DNA of 64,000 nucleotides from Bradyrhizobium sp. 4 (GTDB taxonomy: Bacteria; Pseudomonadota; Alphaproteobacteria; Rhizobiales; Xanthobacteraceae): the NCBI RefSeq assembly GCF_023100905.1, contig NZ_CP064686.1, positions 6,448,001 to 6,512,000 on the forward strand, written 5' to 3'. How positions within the stretch are numbered: position 1 is the stretch's first letter; every line of letters begins with the position of its first letter. The translations under genes were made by a program, and so were the position numbers. Positions 8,996 through 17,829 of this stretch are shown piece by piece. The notes beneath the pieces were generated by a model, which ran no database searches, was not told the origin of the DNA, and saw only the letters and a list, made by a program, of their open reading frames with translations.

Positions 8996-9832
8996 CTAGC
9001 TCGCCCAGTTGTCCCGGAACTCAGGAAACAGCGTCAGGCCTCCGCAGGCATAGATGGTCTGCCCGGTGATGTAACTGGCATCGTCCGACGCGAGGAAGGC
9101 GAACACGGCGGCGATCTCTTCCGGAGTGCCGACGCGGCCCAGCGGAATGTGGCTGCTGACCACGCCTCGCTTTTCCGGATCGCCGGTCCAGGCCGCGTTG
9201 ATCGGGGTGTCGATCGCACCGGGGCCGACCGCATTGACGCGAATGCCGCGGCCGGCGAATTCCAGCGCCAGCGTGCGCGTCAGATTGGCCATGCCGCCCT
9301 TGCTGATTGAATAAGCCAGATAGCCGGGTTTTGGGATGATCTGGTGCACACTCGAGCAGTTGATGATGCTGCCGCCTGCGCCGCGCGCGACGAAATGCGC
9401 GAGCGCCTTCTGGGCGCAGAACACGGCGCCGTTGAGATTGACGTCGATGATGCGGCGGTAGGTCTCGATGTCGAGCGCTTCGCTCGGCGATTCCCGCTGG
9501 AAGCCGGCATTGTTGACAAGGCAGTCGAGGCGCTTCCAACGTGCCAGAATCGTCTCGAACATCGCGGCGACCTCTTGCTCATTACCGACATCGGCCTTGA
9601 CGATGATGTGATCGAGCCTGCCGTGGCCGCGATCACCCGATGCCGTCCGCGCGAGCGCGAGTGTCTCCTCTGCCCCTTCAGGGTGACCGAAATAGTTGAT
9701 GGCGACGGTCGCGCCTTCCTGGGCAAGCCGGATGGCGACGGCGCGGCCGATGCCTTGGGAGGCGCCGGTCACCAGCGCGTACTGGCCGACAAGACGCGAG
9801 TGAAACGAGGTCGAGCGATCGGTTTGTGGCAT
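8996..9832 (-). CDS. SDR-family oxidoreductase (glucose 1-dehydrogenase-like)
   Basis: A classical short-chain dehydrogenase of 278 residues. The Rossmann nucleotide loop is TGASQGIG at residues 22-29, NNAG lies in strand beta-4, the catalytic Ser is in NCSSVHQI and the Tyr/Lys pair in AYSISK. The C-terminus ITGQTIYACGGLTLFPEF is like that of glucose 1-dehydrogenase relatives. NYFGHPEG after beta-2 favours NADP(H). The true substrate cannot be deduced. It is flanked by intergenic gaps of 176 nt and 73 nt, so it appears to be a single-gene unit. Confidence 0.88.
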   Translation of the reverse strand: MPQTDRSTSFHSRLVGQYALVTGASQGIGRAVAIRLAQEGATVAINYFGHPEGAEETLALARTASGDRGHGRLDHIIVKADVGNEQEVAAMFETILARWKRLDCLVNNAGFQRESPSEALDIETYRRIIDVNLNGAVFCAQKALAHFVARGAGGSIINCSSVHQIIPKPGYLAYSISKGGMANLTRTLALEFAGRGIRVNAVGPGAIDTPINAAWTGDPEKRGVVSSHIPLGRVGTPEEIAAVFAFLASDDASYITGQTIYACGGLTLFPEFRDNWAS

Positions 9833-9905
9833 GGGTTCTCTCCGGGATGCCCTGATCAGCGACGGAACCGGCTTTTTGTTCCATCCCTCAGCGCATCGCT
9901 GCGAT

Positions 9906-11225
9906 TCATTCGACGCGGCGCGTGAATGGCGAAGTCAGGATCTGGTACAGGATGATGGCGCCAAAGGTTGCGGTGCCGATCCCGCCGATCGTGAAGGCGC
10001 CGAATTTGAGCGTGAGGTCGCCGGCGCCTGCGGTGAGCGCGACCGCCACGGTGATCAGGTTTGCCGGACTTGAGAAGTCGACCTTGCTCTCGACCCAGAT
10101 CCGGCCGGCCATCGCAGCGATCAATCCGAACAGCACGATCGAGAGCCCACCGATGACAGGACCCGGGATCGACAAGATCAGCGCGCCGAATTTCGGCGAG
10201 AAGCCGAGCACGATCGACACCACCGCCGCGAAGGCGAACAGCAAGGTCGAATAGACCTTCGTGGCCGCCATGACGCCGATGTTTTCGGCATAGGTGGTAA
10301 CGCCGGTGCCGCCGCCGCAGGCCGCCACGATGGTCGCGAGGCTGTCGGCGAGCAAGGCGCGGCCGAGATAGTCATCGAGGCTCCGGCCCGTCATGGCGCC
10401 GACGGCCTTGATGTGACCGAGGTTCTCGGCGACGAGAATGATCGCAACCGGCGCGATCAGGACGATCGCATCGGTCTGGAAGGTCGGCGTGGTAAAACTC
10501 GGCAGGCCGATCCACGGCGCAGCCGCAAGCGGGGTGAAGTTAATCGGCTTGCTGAAGCCGAGGCCGTTCGCGAACAGCAGGTACAAGAGATATCCGCCAA
10601 TCGCGCCGAGGATGATCGGCAGGCGGCGCCACAGGCCCGGTGCGCCCACGGCAACCACGCCGACGATCAGAACTGTCGCGAGCCCGATTCCTGTGTCGAA
10701 CGCATTGGCGCTCACCGCCTTGACCGCCACGGGCGCGAGGTTGAGGCCGATCGCGGCGACCACAGCGCCGGTGACGGCCGGCGGCAACAGCCTCTCGACC
10801 CAGCCAACCCCCGACCACATCACGATCAGCGCGATCACGCCGTAGAGGACGCCGGCCCCGACGATGCCGCCAAGCGCAACCGACAGGTTCGGGTTCGGCC
10901 CGTGCCCGGCGTAACCGGTGGCGGCGATCACGACCGCGATGAACGCGAAGCTCGAGCCGAGATAGCTCGGCACGCGTCCCGCGACGATGACAAAGAAGAT
11001 CAGCGTGCCGATGCCGGAAAACAGCACCGCAACATTGGGATCGAACCCCATCAGCAACGGCGCGATGATCGTCGAGCCCGACATTGCGACGCAATGCTGG
11101 AGACCGGAGACGACGGTCTGGCCAAGCGGCAGCCGCTGCTCGGGCATGATCACGCCGGAGGACTTCAGAGTCCAATGCGGAAAATAGCCTTGCGCTCGCT
11201 GTTCGGAGCCCGTTGCAATCGGCAT
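9906..11225 (-). CDS. NCS2-family nucleobase:cation symporter (uracil/xanthine permease, RutG-like)
   Basis: An inner-membrane permease of 439 residues with about 14 hydrophobic segments. Family motifs include LQHCVAMSGSTIIAPLLMGF near the N-terminus, APVAIILVAENLGHIKAVGA (the NCS2 signature with the substrate-contacting Glu) and GGGTGVTTYAENIGVMAATK. These point to uptake of a pyrimidine or purine base with protons. The ATG at 11225 was chosen because GGGGGGAAC lies immediately upstream; an upstream in-frame ATG at 11330 would extend into the divergent dctA region. The neighbouring hydantoin-type and carbamoyl-type catabolic genes make pyrimidine uptake plausible, but that is inference. Confidence 0.88.
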   Translation of the reverse strand: MPIATGSEQRAQGYFPHWTLKSSGVIMPEQRLPLGQTVVSGLQHCVAMSGSTIIAPLLMGFDPNVAVLFSGIGTLIFFVIVAGRVPSYLGSSFAFIAVVIAATGYAGHGPNPNLSVALGGIVGAGVLYGVIALIVMWSGVGWVERLLPPAVTGAVVAAIGLNLAPVAVKAVSANAFDTGIGLATVLIVGVVAVGAPGLWRRLPIILGAIGGYLLYLLFANGLGFSKPINFTPLAAAPWIGLPSFTTPTFQTDAIVLIAPVAIILVAENLGHIKAVGAMTGRSLDDYLGRALLADSLATIVAACGGGTGVTTYAENIGVMAATKVYSTLLFAFAAVVSIVLGFSPKFGALILSIPGPVIGGLSIVLFGLIAAMAGRIWVESKVDFSSPANLITVAVALTAGAGDLTLKFGAFTIGGIGTATFGAIILYQILTSPFTRRVE

Positions 11226-11350
11226 GTTCCCCCCAGTTGCGGTGCAGCGACCGATCTTCGTGCGAACAGACAAAAATGTGATTGTCGCTTCTGCGGCGGC
11301 CATCACATGATGCAAATCAAACAAGATCAATACGTTCCGGGGCCTATTCT

Positions 11351-12685
11351 ATGACACAGATTGCGATCCAGCCAGCCATCCACCGCCGGCGCCAGCCCTG
11401 GTACAAGATCCTCTACATCCAGGTGCTGATCGCGATCGCGCTCGGGGTGCTCATCGGCTATTTCTATCCCGATCTCGGCAAGGCCCTGAAGCCGCTCGGC
11501 GACGGCTTCATCGCGCTGATCAAGATGATGATCGCGCCGGTGATCTTCTGCACGGTGGTGCACGGCATCTCCTCGATGGGCGACCTCAAGCGCGTTGGCC
11601 GGGTTGGGCTGAAGTCGCTGATCTATTTCGAGACGGTCTCGACCGTCGCGCTCGCGATCGGCCTTCTGGTCGGCGAGGTGCTCCAGCCCGGACACGGCTT
11701 CAACATCGATCCCGCCACGATCGACCCGAAATCGGTGGCGACCTACGTCACCAAGGCCAAGGAAGAAGGCATCGTCGCCCATCTGCTGGCGATCATCCCC
11801 GACAGCTATCTGGGCGCCATCGCACGTGGCGATCTGTTGCAGGTGCTGCTGATCTCGATCCTGTCGGGCTTCGCCATCGCCTTTCTCGGCAAGGCCGGCG
11901 AGCCCATTGCCGAGGCGATCGACAAGGCCGCAAAGATGTTCTTCGGCATCATCCGCATCATCGTGCGCGTCGCTCCGATCGGGGCGTTCGGCGCGATGGC
12001 GTTCACCGTCGGCGCCTACGGCCTTGGTTCGCTGCTCAACCTCGCCGCCCTGATCGGCACGTTCTATCTCACCAGCATGCTGTTCGTGCTGGTCGTGCTG
12101 GGGGCGATCGCAAGGCTCGCCGGCTTCTCGATCCTGCGCTTCATCGCCTACATCAAGGACGAGCTCCTGATCGTGCTCGGCACCTCGTCGTCGGAGACTG
12201 TGCTGCCGCAGATGATCCAGAAGATGGAGCATCTCGGCGCCTCGCGCTCGGTGGTCGGCCTCGTCATTCCGACCGGTTACAGCTTCAACCTCGACGGCAC
12301 CAACATCTACATGACGCTGGCGACGCTGTTCCTGGCGCAGGCGACCAATACCCATCTGACCATCTGGCAGGAGCTCGGCATTCTCGGCATCGCCATGATC
12401 ACCTCGAAGGGCGCCTCGGGCGTGACCGGGGCGGGCTTCATCACGCTCGCGGCAACACTCTCGATCGTGCCCGACATCCCGATCCAGTCGATCGCGATCC
12501 TGGTCGGCATCGACAAGTTCATGAGCGAGTGCCGCGCGCTGACCAATCTGATCGGTAACGGCGTCGCCTGCGTCGTCATCAGCATCTCCGAAGGCGAGCT
12601 CGACCGCGACGCGCTGCACGAGGCCATGGCCCATCCGCTGGAGATGGGTGAGGCGCTTGAACCCGGCGGCAGCGCCGCCTCCTAG
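11351..12685 (+). CDS. dctA: C4-dicarboxylate:cation symporter (DctA family)
   Basis: An inner-membrane symporter of 444 residues for succinate, fumarate and malate, the main carbon supply of bacteroids in rhizobia. Family signatures are IKMMIAPVIFCTVVHGISSM near residue 60, the serine-rich LGTSSSETVLPQMIQKMEHLG, the sodium/substrate motif YSFNLDGTNIYM and TSKGASGVTGAGFITL. Rhizobial DctA proteins have about this length. The ATG at 11351 puts the basic tail (IHRRRQPWYK) before the first membrane helix. The gene diverges from the NCS2 permease. I found no -24/-12 promoter in the 125-nt gap, so DctD control of the rhizobial kind is not supported here. A hairpin terminator follows. Confidence 0.92.
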   Translation: MTQIAIQPAIHRRRQPWYKILYIQVLIAIALGVLIGYFYPDLGKALKPLGDGFIALIKMMIAPVIFCTVVHGISSMGDLKRVGRVGLKSLIYFETVSTVALAIGLLVGEVLQPGHGFNIDPATIDPKSVATYVTKAKEEGIVAHLLAIIPDSYLGAIARGDLLQVLLISILSGFAIAFLGKAGEPIAEAIDKAAKMFFGIIRIIVRVAPIGAFGAMAFTVGAYGLGSLLNLAALIGTFYLTSMLFVLVVLGAIARLAGFSILRFIAYIKDELLIVLGTSSSETVLPQMIQKMEHLGASRSVVGLVIPTGYSFNLDGTNIYMTLATLFLAQATNTHLTIWQELGILGIAMITSKGASGVTGAGFITLAATLSIVPDIPIQSIAILVGIDKFMSECRALTNLIGNGVACVVISISEGELDRDALHEAMAHPLEMGEALEPGGSAAS

Positions 12686-12804
12686 GCCGGACGCAGGTTT
12701 GGCGGCGTCCGGTTCCAACGCGGTAGTTTCCCGGAGTGGTAAATTGGCGCAACGCGAGTCACAACTGCTGCGTTGGGATCACGGATTGATACTCATATTT
12801 TTCC

Positions 12805-12839
12805 ACCCGACGCGCTGGGGGCAGGGCGTCGGGTTTTTG
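12805..12839 (+). terminator. Intrinsic terminator after dctA
   Basis: A perfect 9-bp stem (ACCCGACGC at 12805-12813 with GCGTCGGGT at 12826-12834) encloses a 12-nt loop and is followed by TTTTGTT. It lies 120 nt beyond the dctA stop, between dctA and the convergent ABC-F gene. Confidence 0.85.
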
Positions 12840-12862
12840 TTAATCAACGATGGGCAGCCGAT

Positions 12863-14446
12863 TTAGCCGGCCAGTTCGACCCTGCGCGTGATCCCGATCG
12901 CCTGCAAGAACGCCTCGTGATGACTTACGACGAGCAGCGCGCCGTCATAGGCCCTCAGACCTGCTTCCACGGCTTCGATGGATTCAATGTCGAGATGATT
13001 GGTCGGCTCGTCGAGGATCAGCAGGGACGGCGGCGTCGCACCGCCCAGCACGCAGGCAAGGCCGGCGCGAAACATCTGCCCGCCGCTCAGGCGTCCGACT
13101 ATCTGCAAGGCCGCATCGGCACGGAACATGAACCGGGCCAGCGCGGCATGGCATTCATTTGCACCCGCCTTCGGATGGAAGCGCCCAAAATTGTCCAGGA
13201 TGGAGATCGCGGGATCGAGCAGACTGACCTTCTGATCGAACAGCGCAAGATCCGGCTTGACCCGCACGGTGCCGGAGAGCTGATGCAACTCGCCGGCGAC
13301 GAGTTTCAGCAGCGTCGTCTTGCCTGAGCCGTTGGGCCCGACGATTGCCACGCGCTCCGGACCGACGATCGCGAGCGATAGATCGCGCAAGACTTCCCTA
13401 TCCGGCCCATAGCCGGCGCTGACGCGATCGAGCCAAACCACCTCCCTGCCCGTCGGCAGCCGGGTCGAGGGCAATTTCACCGACAGCGGCTGAAGAATCT
13501 CGATGCGTCGGCGCGCCGTATCGACGGCCTCGAGCGCATCCGCGCGCCGCCGCTCGGCGATCTGCGCGTTCTTGCCGCCGGTGTCTTCACTACGGTCCTT
13601 GCGCGCGCCGGCCAGGATGCGCGGCATGTCGCCCTTGGCGCGCTTCTTCTTGCCCCCGCTGTCTTTGCGCGCTTTCCTCTCCGCGGCCTCCTGCGCTTTC
13701 CCGTCGATCTCGGACAGGCGCCTCTGGGCATGCGCGAGGTCGTGCCTGACAGCCGCAAGCGCAAGGGCTTTCTGCTCGCAATAACTGCTCCAATTGCCGC
13801 CGTATCGCGCGGCTCCGAGCGACGTCAGCTCGACGATCGCATCCATGGTTTCGAGCAGGCTCCGATCGTGGCTGACGACAATCGCCCCACCGCGCCAGGA
13901 GGCAAGGAAATCGATCACCGCCTTGCGTCCCTCCCGATCGAGATTGTTGGTGGGCTCGTCGAGCAGCAGGAAGTCCGGCTCCGCAAAGATCAGCGCGGCG
14001 AGACGAACCCGCGTGACCTGCCCGCCCGACAGGCGGTCGAGCTCGATCTCCGGAGCGACGTCGAACCCGACACGCGCAAGGGCGGACGTAAGCCGTGTTT
14101 CGAGGGTCCAATCGACCTCGGAAACCTCCTCGGCCGAGGCGTCTCCGCGCTCGGCACGGCGAAGAAGATCGAGCGCGGCTCGCGCACCGAACAGGTCGAT
14201 CACCTTCGCGCCCGCAAGCGGCTGGACGTTCTGGCGTAGCAGACCAACTGTTCCGTTGATGGCAACGCGCCCCGACGGAGGAATGTGCTCTCGCGAAATC
14301 GACGCAAGCAGCGTCGTCTTCCCGACGCCGTTGCGACCGACGAGGCCGGTCCGCTCGGCTCGGAACGTCAGATCGATATTGGAGAAAAGACAGCGGCCGT
14401 CAGGTGTGGACAGCGACAGGTTGGACAGGATGATGGAAGCAGGCAT
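12863..14446 (-). CDS. ABC-F family ATP-binding protein
   Basis: A soluble protein of 527 residues with two ABC ATPase domains and no membrane segments, the ABC-F layout (ribosome-associated translation or antibiotic-resistance factors). The first domain has GRNGVGKTT and LSGGQVTRVRLA; the second has GPNGSGKTT and LSGGQMFRAGLA followed by LLILDEPTNHLD. Between them lies a basic linker rich in Lys/Arg (KARKDSGGKKKRAKGD). The ATG at 14446 is preceded by GGGGAATTCC and gives the expected short N-terminus before strand 1. It is convergent with dctA. A specific resistance role cannot be assigned. Confidence 0.9.
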   Translation of the reverse strand: MPASIILSNLSLSTPDGRCLFSNIDLTFRAERTGLVGRNGVGKTTLLASISREHIPPSGRVAINGTVGLLRQNVQPLAGAKVIDLFGARAALDLLRRAERGDASAEEVSEVDWTLETRLTSALARVGFDVAPEIELDRLSGGQVTRVRLAALIFAEPDFLLLDEPTNNLDREGRKAVIDFLASWRGGAIVVSHDRSLLETMDAIVELTSLGAARYGGNWSSYCEQKALALAAVRHDLAHAQRRLSEIDGKAQEAAERKARKDSGGKKKRAKGDMPRILAGARKDRSEDTGGKNAQIAERRRADALEAVDTARRRIEILQPLSVKLPSTRLPTGREVVWLDRVSAGYGPDREVLRDLSLAIVGPERVAIVGPNGSGKTTLLKLVAGELHQLSGTVRVKPDLALFDQKVSLLDPAISILDNFGRFHPKAGANECHAALARFMFRADAALQIVGRLSGGQMFRAGLACVLGGATPPSLLILDEPTNHLDIESIEAVEAGLRAYDGALLVVSHHEAFLQAIGITRRVELAG

Positions 14447-14618
14447 GGAATTCCCCGTGAGCAAGGCAGGTCGGCTTTGCGGTCGGGGTAAAATCCATGG
14501 CTCTCGAATATCCTGTTTGAGGAGCTCTCTAACTAATCTCATCGAAGGGCGAGATCAAGGCGAGGCTCGCAGGGAGGGCGGCGCGCGGAGCGCTGACGTG
14601 CCCCGCTGGCCTGCGCGA

Positions 14619-14966
14619 TCAGCCCTTGAGCGCGGTGACCACGACCTCGATCAGCGCGCTGCCGCCGAGATCGGCGACACCGACGGTGGCGCGGGTCGGC
14701 AGATTGTCGCCGAAGAACTCAGTCCAGACCGCGTCCATCTCCTTCTTCTTGGAAAGGTCCGTGACGAAGATCGAGGTGCTCACGACGCGCGACTTGTCGG
14801 TACCCGCTTCCTTCAGATAGCCGGCGATCTTGCCGAGGATGTTGCGGGTCTGCTCGCCCATCGACACCGAGGTGTCGTCGGCGATGGTGCCGCCAATGAA
14901 GACGAAGCCGTTGGCTTCGACGGCGCGGTGCATGATGGGCGTGCGGATGCTGCGGGTAATGCTCAT
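14619..14966 (-). CDS. RidA family protein (enamine/imine deaminase)
   Basis: A protein of 115 residues, the typical RidA (YjgF/YER057c/UK114) size. RidA enzymes hydrolyse reactive enamines and imines made by amino acid oxidases and PLP enzymes. Visible motifs are GFVFIGGTIADDTSVSMGEQ and the C-terminal ATVGVADLGGSALIEVVVTA, where RidA usually has the ligand-binding Arg followed by a hydrophobic strand and Glu. It is the last gene of an operon of two FAD oxidase systems (stop of the preceding oxidase-to-RidA gap 14 nt), which fits clean-up of the imine released by those oxidases. The pairing is inference, but is often seen in similar operons. Confidence 0.85.
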   Translation of the reverse strand: MSITRSIRTPIMHRAVEANGFVFIGGTIADDTSVSMGEQTRNILGKIAGYLKEAGTDKSRVVSTSIFVTDLSKKKEMDAVWTEFFGDNLPTRATVGVADLGGSALIEVVVTALKG

Positions 14967-14980
14967 GATGTCCTCTTTTG

Positions 14981-16102
14981 CTAGAGCGTGGGGGAATAGA
15001 AACGGTCGATGCCGAGTTCGCCGATGCGGGTCTGGGTGCCGCCGTTGACGATCAGCTCCGCCATGACGGCGCCCGCGCCGGGGCCGAGCTGGAAACCGTG
15101 CAGCGAGAAACCGAACTGGTGATAGAGGCCCTTGTGCCGGCTGCTCGGTCCAAACACGGGCAGATCGTCCTTGGTCTTGGCCTCGATGCCGGCCCAGGCG
15201 CGGACGATCGTCGCGCTGCGCATGACCGGGAACAGCTCGAACACGGTGCGGGCGCTGGTCGCGAGGCTCTTCCAGTCCAGCACCGTCTCGTTTCGATCCT
15301 GATAGGGCGTTGCCAGATGGCCACCGCCGATCAGCACCGTGCCGTTCTTGAATTGCTTGAAGGAGAGCTTGCGGCCGCGCAGGATCACGACTGGATCGAT
15401 GAAATGCGGCACGCGCGAGGTGATCATCAGCATCGGCGCCACGGTCTCGACCGGAACGGGCTCACCGAGCGCGGCTGCAATGGTCCCGGCCCAGGCGCCG
15501 GCGGCATTGACGAGCACCGGCGCGGCAAAGCTCTCGGCGCCGACATCGACATGCCAGAGACCATCGGTGTGCCGGATGTTCGTGGCGGCAATGCCCTCGC
15601 GAACGGTCGCACCGAGCTGCCCGGCCTTGCGCCGGAACGCCGTCGTCGCCTGCGCAGGATTGGCCGCACCGTCGCGGCGCGAGACCACGCCGCCGGGACA
15701 GCTCTCGGCGACTGCAGGCACGAGGCGCCGCAACTCGGCCGCATCGATCAGCTCCTCGTGGGTGAAGCCGAGCACGTTGAGCTCGGCCACACGTGCACGG
15801 CAGACCGCGAGTTCCTCCTCGTTCTCGGCGACGAGGACCTGGCCATAGCTCTCAAAGCTGCAATCGTCGTCGAGGAGATCGGTGATCTTCTCCCAGATTC
15901 CCATCGAGCGGATCGAAAGCGGGATTTCGGGGATGTGCCGCGCCAGCTGGCGCACGCCACCGGCGTTGACGCCGGAGGCGTGGCGGCCAGCATAGTCCTT
16001 CTCGATCAGCACCGGTTTCAGGCCGGCGAGACACAGATGCAGCGCAGTCGAGCACCCGTGGATGCCGCCGCCCACGACGATCGCATCCACGTTTTTCGTC
16101 AT
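14981..16102 (-). CDS. FAD-dependent oxidoreductase, beta subunit of a three-subunit amine/opine dehydrogenase (DAO family)
   Basis: A protein of 373 residues with a DAO-family fold. The N-terminal dinucleotide loop is VDAIVVGGGIHGCSTALHLC with the acidic end of strand 2 at LIEKD. GRHASGVNAGGVRQLARH and the C-terminal FGFSLHGFQLGPGAGAVMAELI are typical of HcnC/OoxB/D-hydroxyproline dehydrogenase beta subunits. The start ATG at 16102 overlaps the stop of the alpha subunit (ATGA), so the two are translationally coupled. The beta subunit carries the substrate-oxidising FAD in known complexes. Hydrogen cyanide synthase, opine oxidase and hydroxyproline dehydrogenase share this layout; the substrate here is not determined. 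Confidence 0.85.
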   Translation of the reverse strand: MTKNVDAIVVGGGIHGCSTALHLCLAGLKPVLIEKDYAGRHASGVNAGGVRQLARHIPEIPLSIRSMGIWEKITDLLDDDCSFESYGQVLVAENEEELAVCRARVAELNVLGFTHEELIDAAELRRLVPAVAESCPGGVVSRRDGAANPAQATTAFRRKAGQLGATVREGIAATNIRHTDGLWHVDVGAESFAAPVLVNAAGAWAGTIAAALGEPVPVETVAPMLMITSRVPHFIDPVVILRGRKLSFKQFKNGTVLIGGGHLATPYQDRNETVLDWKSLATSARTVFELFPVMRSATIVRAWAGIEAKTKDDLPVFGPSSRHKGLYHQFGFSLHGFQLGPGAGAVMAELIVNGGTQTRIGELGIDRFYSPTL

Positions 16103-17517
16103 CCGCGTACCACCGCCTTGATGTCGTCTTCGCTCTTCGGAACCGCGGCAAGCTCGGCGAGCGTGATCGGCTTGACCGGCGCGCGCAGCCGGTAATAGCC
16201 AATCTCCTGCGGGCTCTTGCCCCGCGCCTGCGCCATCAGCTCGGTGACGGTGAGGCCACAGAGCCGGCCCTGGCACGGACCCATGCCGGTGCGGCGATAG
16301 GCCTTGAGCTGGTTCGGCCCGGTCGCGCCGATCGCGACGACGTCGAGAATATCCTTTGCCGTGACCTCCTCGCAGCGACAGACGATGGTGTCGCCTGCGG
16401 GAATGCGAAACTGCGGCGCCGGACGGAACAGCGTGTCGAGGAAAACGCGACCACGTTCGGCCTTGGCGAGATCGGCGCGGAGGCTCGCCATCGGCGCAAG
16501 TTTTGTGGCAGCCGCAGGCGCCAACGCCTCCACCGCCGCGCAGGCCGCGATGCGGCCGCGCACCACGGCTGCACTCGCACCGCCGATGCCGGCGCCGTCG
16601 CCGGCAATCGCAATGCCGGCGACCGACGAATTGCCGCTGGCATCGAGCACCGGAGACCAGCACAATTGCAGATCATCCCAGCGATGCTCGATTCCGGCCG
16701 CCATCGCCAGATTGACGTTGGGCACGACGCCCTGGTGCAGCAACAAGAGATCCGCAAGGACGGTTTCGCGCTTGCCGCCGGCGACATAGCTCACGTTCGC
16801 GAGCTGGCCGTCACCAGAGGCCGCAAGCTCGCTGACTCCTGAGACGACCTGCACCTTCGCCTTCACCTCGCGCATCATCGAGAGGCCCTTGGCGAAATAA
16901 GGCGAGGTCAGGAAGGCAAAGGCGTGGGGGAGAGCCGCGAAATAGTTTCCGCGCGCGGTGGTGTCGAGAATACGATCGATGCGGCCGCCGAGCCGCAAAA
17001 TCTGCGCGGCGAGCAGCCAGAGCAACGGCCCCTGCCCCGCGATGACTGTACGGCCATCCGGCACCAGGGCCGATGATTTCAACATCGTCTGCGCGGCGCC
17101 CGCGGTCATCACGCCCGGCAGCGTCCAGCCCGAAATCGGGAAAGGCCGCTCCAGTGCGCCGGTCGCGAGGATCACGCGCCTGGCCTTGACGAACGCGGAC
17201 GCGCCGCCGACCGAGACGGCGATGTCGAGGTTGCGGTCGAGGCTCCAGACGGTGGCGCGGTGGATGACCTCGGCGTTGCCTGCGCGTAGCGCCCGCACGA
17301 GATCGGCGCCCACCCAATAGTCAGCGCCGAGCTGATCGCGCTCGGTCACCGGTGTCGAGGCGATGGCGCGGAACACCTGGCCGCCGGGCCCGATATTCTC
17401 GTCTAGCAGCAACGTCGACAGGCCGGCTTCGGCGGACGTCGCGGCAGCGGCGAGGCCGGCAGGCCCCGCCCCGATCACCACGACGTCGTATTCTTCGCGC
17501 TTGGGAGCCACAGTCAT
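16099..17517 (-). CDS. FAD/NAD(P)-binding alpha subunit with C-terminal BFD-like iron-sulphur domain
   Basis: A protein of 472 residues. The N-terminal FAD loop is YDVVVIGAGPAGLAAAATSA and LLDENIGPGGQVFR follows. The last third has the bacterioferredoxin-associated ferredoxin-like domain with CRCEEVTAKDILDV and later GPCQGRLCG, giving four cysteines in the CxC...CxxxxC arrangement. This is the architecture of HcnB, OoxA and LhpF-type alpha subunits, which pass electrons from the beta subunit to the respiratory chain. The ATG at 17517 overlaps the stop of the small 2Fe-2S subunit (ATGA). Together the genes at 14981-17810 encode one heterotrimeric dehydrogenase. Confidence 0.85.
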   Translation of the reverse strand: MTVAPKREEYDVVVIGAGPAGLAAAATSAEAGLSTLLLDENIGPGGQVFRAIASTPVTERDQLGADYWVGADLVRALRAGNAEVIHRATVWSLDRNLDIAVSVGGASAFVKARRVILATGALERPFPISGWTLPGVMTAGAAQTMLKSSALVPDGRTVIAGQGPLLWLLAAQILRLGGRIDRILDTTARGNYFAALPHAFAFLTSPYFAKGLSMMREVKAKVQVVSGVSELAASGDGQLANVSYVAGGKRETVLADLLLLHQGVVPNVNLAMAAGIEHRWDDLQLCWSPVLDASGNSSVAGIAIAGDGAGIGGASAAVVRGRIAACAAVEALAPAAATKLAPMASLRADLAKAERGRVFLDTLFRPAPQFRIPAGDTIVCRCEEVTAKDILDVVAIGATGPNQLKAYRRTGMGPCQGRLCGLTVTELMAQARGKSPQEIGYYRLRAPVKPITLAELAAVPKSEDDIKAVVRG

Positions 17518-17810
17518 TTCCCGATCTCCCGCTTGCCCTTCTGAATCTCGATCTGCATGCCCTGGGTGACCGGCACCAGGCAACCCTGTCGGTTGCCGAC
17601 GCCGTCGATGGTGACGAGGCAATCGAAGCACACGCCCATCATGCAATAGGGCAAGCGCGGCGCGCCGCTCACCGCGGTCGAACGGCGTACATCGCAGCTC
17701 GAGGCCAGCAGCGCCGCGGAGACGGTGTCGCCCTGCCGCGCGGCGACGGCAACGCCATCGACGAAGATTTGCACCGGTGGCCGCTTGTCCTGCTCGGATC
17801 GTTTGAACAT
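17514..17810 (-). CDS. 2Fe-2S binding gamma subunit of the amine/opine dehydrogenase
   Basis: A protein of 98 residues with a short ferredoxin fold. VQIFVDGVAVAARQGDTV begins the domain, and the cluster ligands are in CMMGVCFDCLVTIDG and the later GC. The size and sequence fit HcnA/OoxC-type gamma subunits. The ATG at 17810 (MFKRSEQDKRP) was preferred to an upstream in-frame start at 17867 because the longer form adds only residues resembling the tail of the neighbouring gene. It overlaps the alpha subunit start by 4 nt. Confidence 0.85.
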   Translation of the reverse strand: MFKRSEQDKRPPVQIFVDGVAVAARQGDTVSAALLASSCDVRRSTAVSGAPRLPYCMMGVCFDCLVTIDGVGNRQGCLVPVTQGMQIEIQKGKREIGK

Positions 17811-17829
17811 CCTGGCTCCTTCAATATCC

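Noticed and set aside
11226..11350. A sigma-54 promoter for dctA
   Set aside because: No TGGC-N8-TTGC-type element is present in the divergent region.
11327..12718. 463-residue open frame opposite dctA
   Set aside because: Shadow of dctA: very rich in Asp/His/Arg, no motif, no ribosome-binding site.
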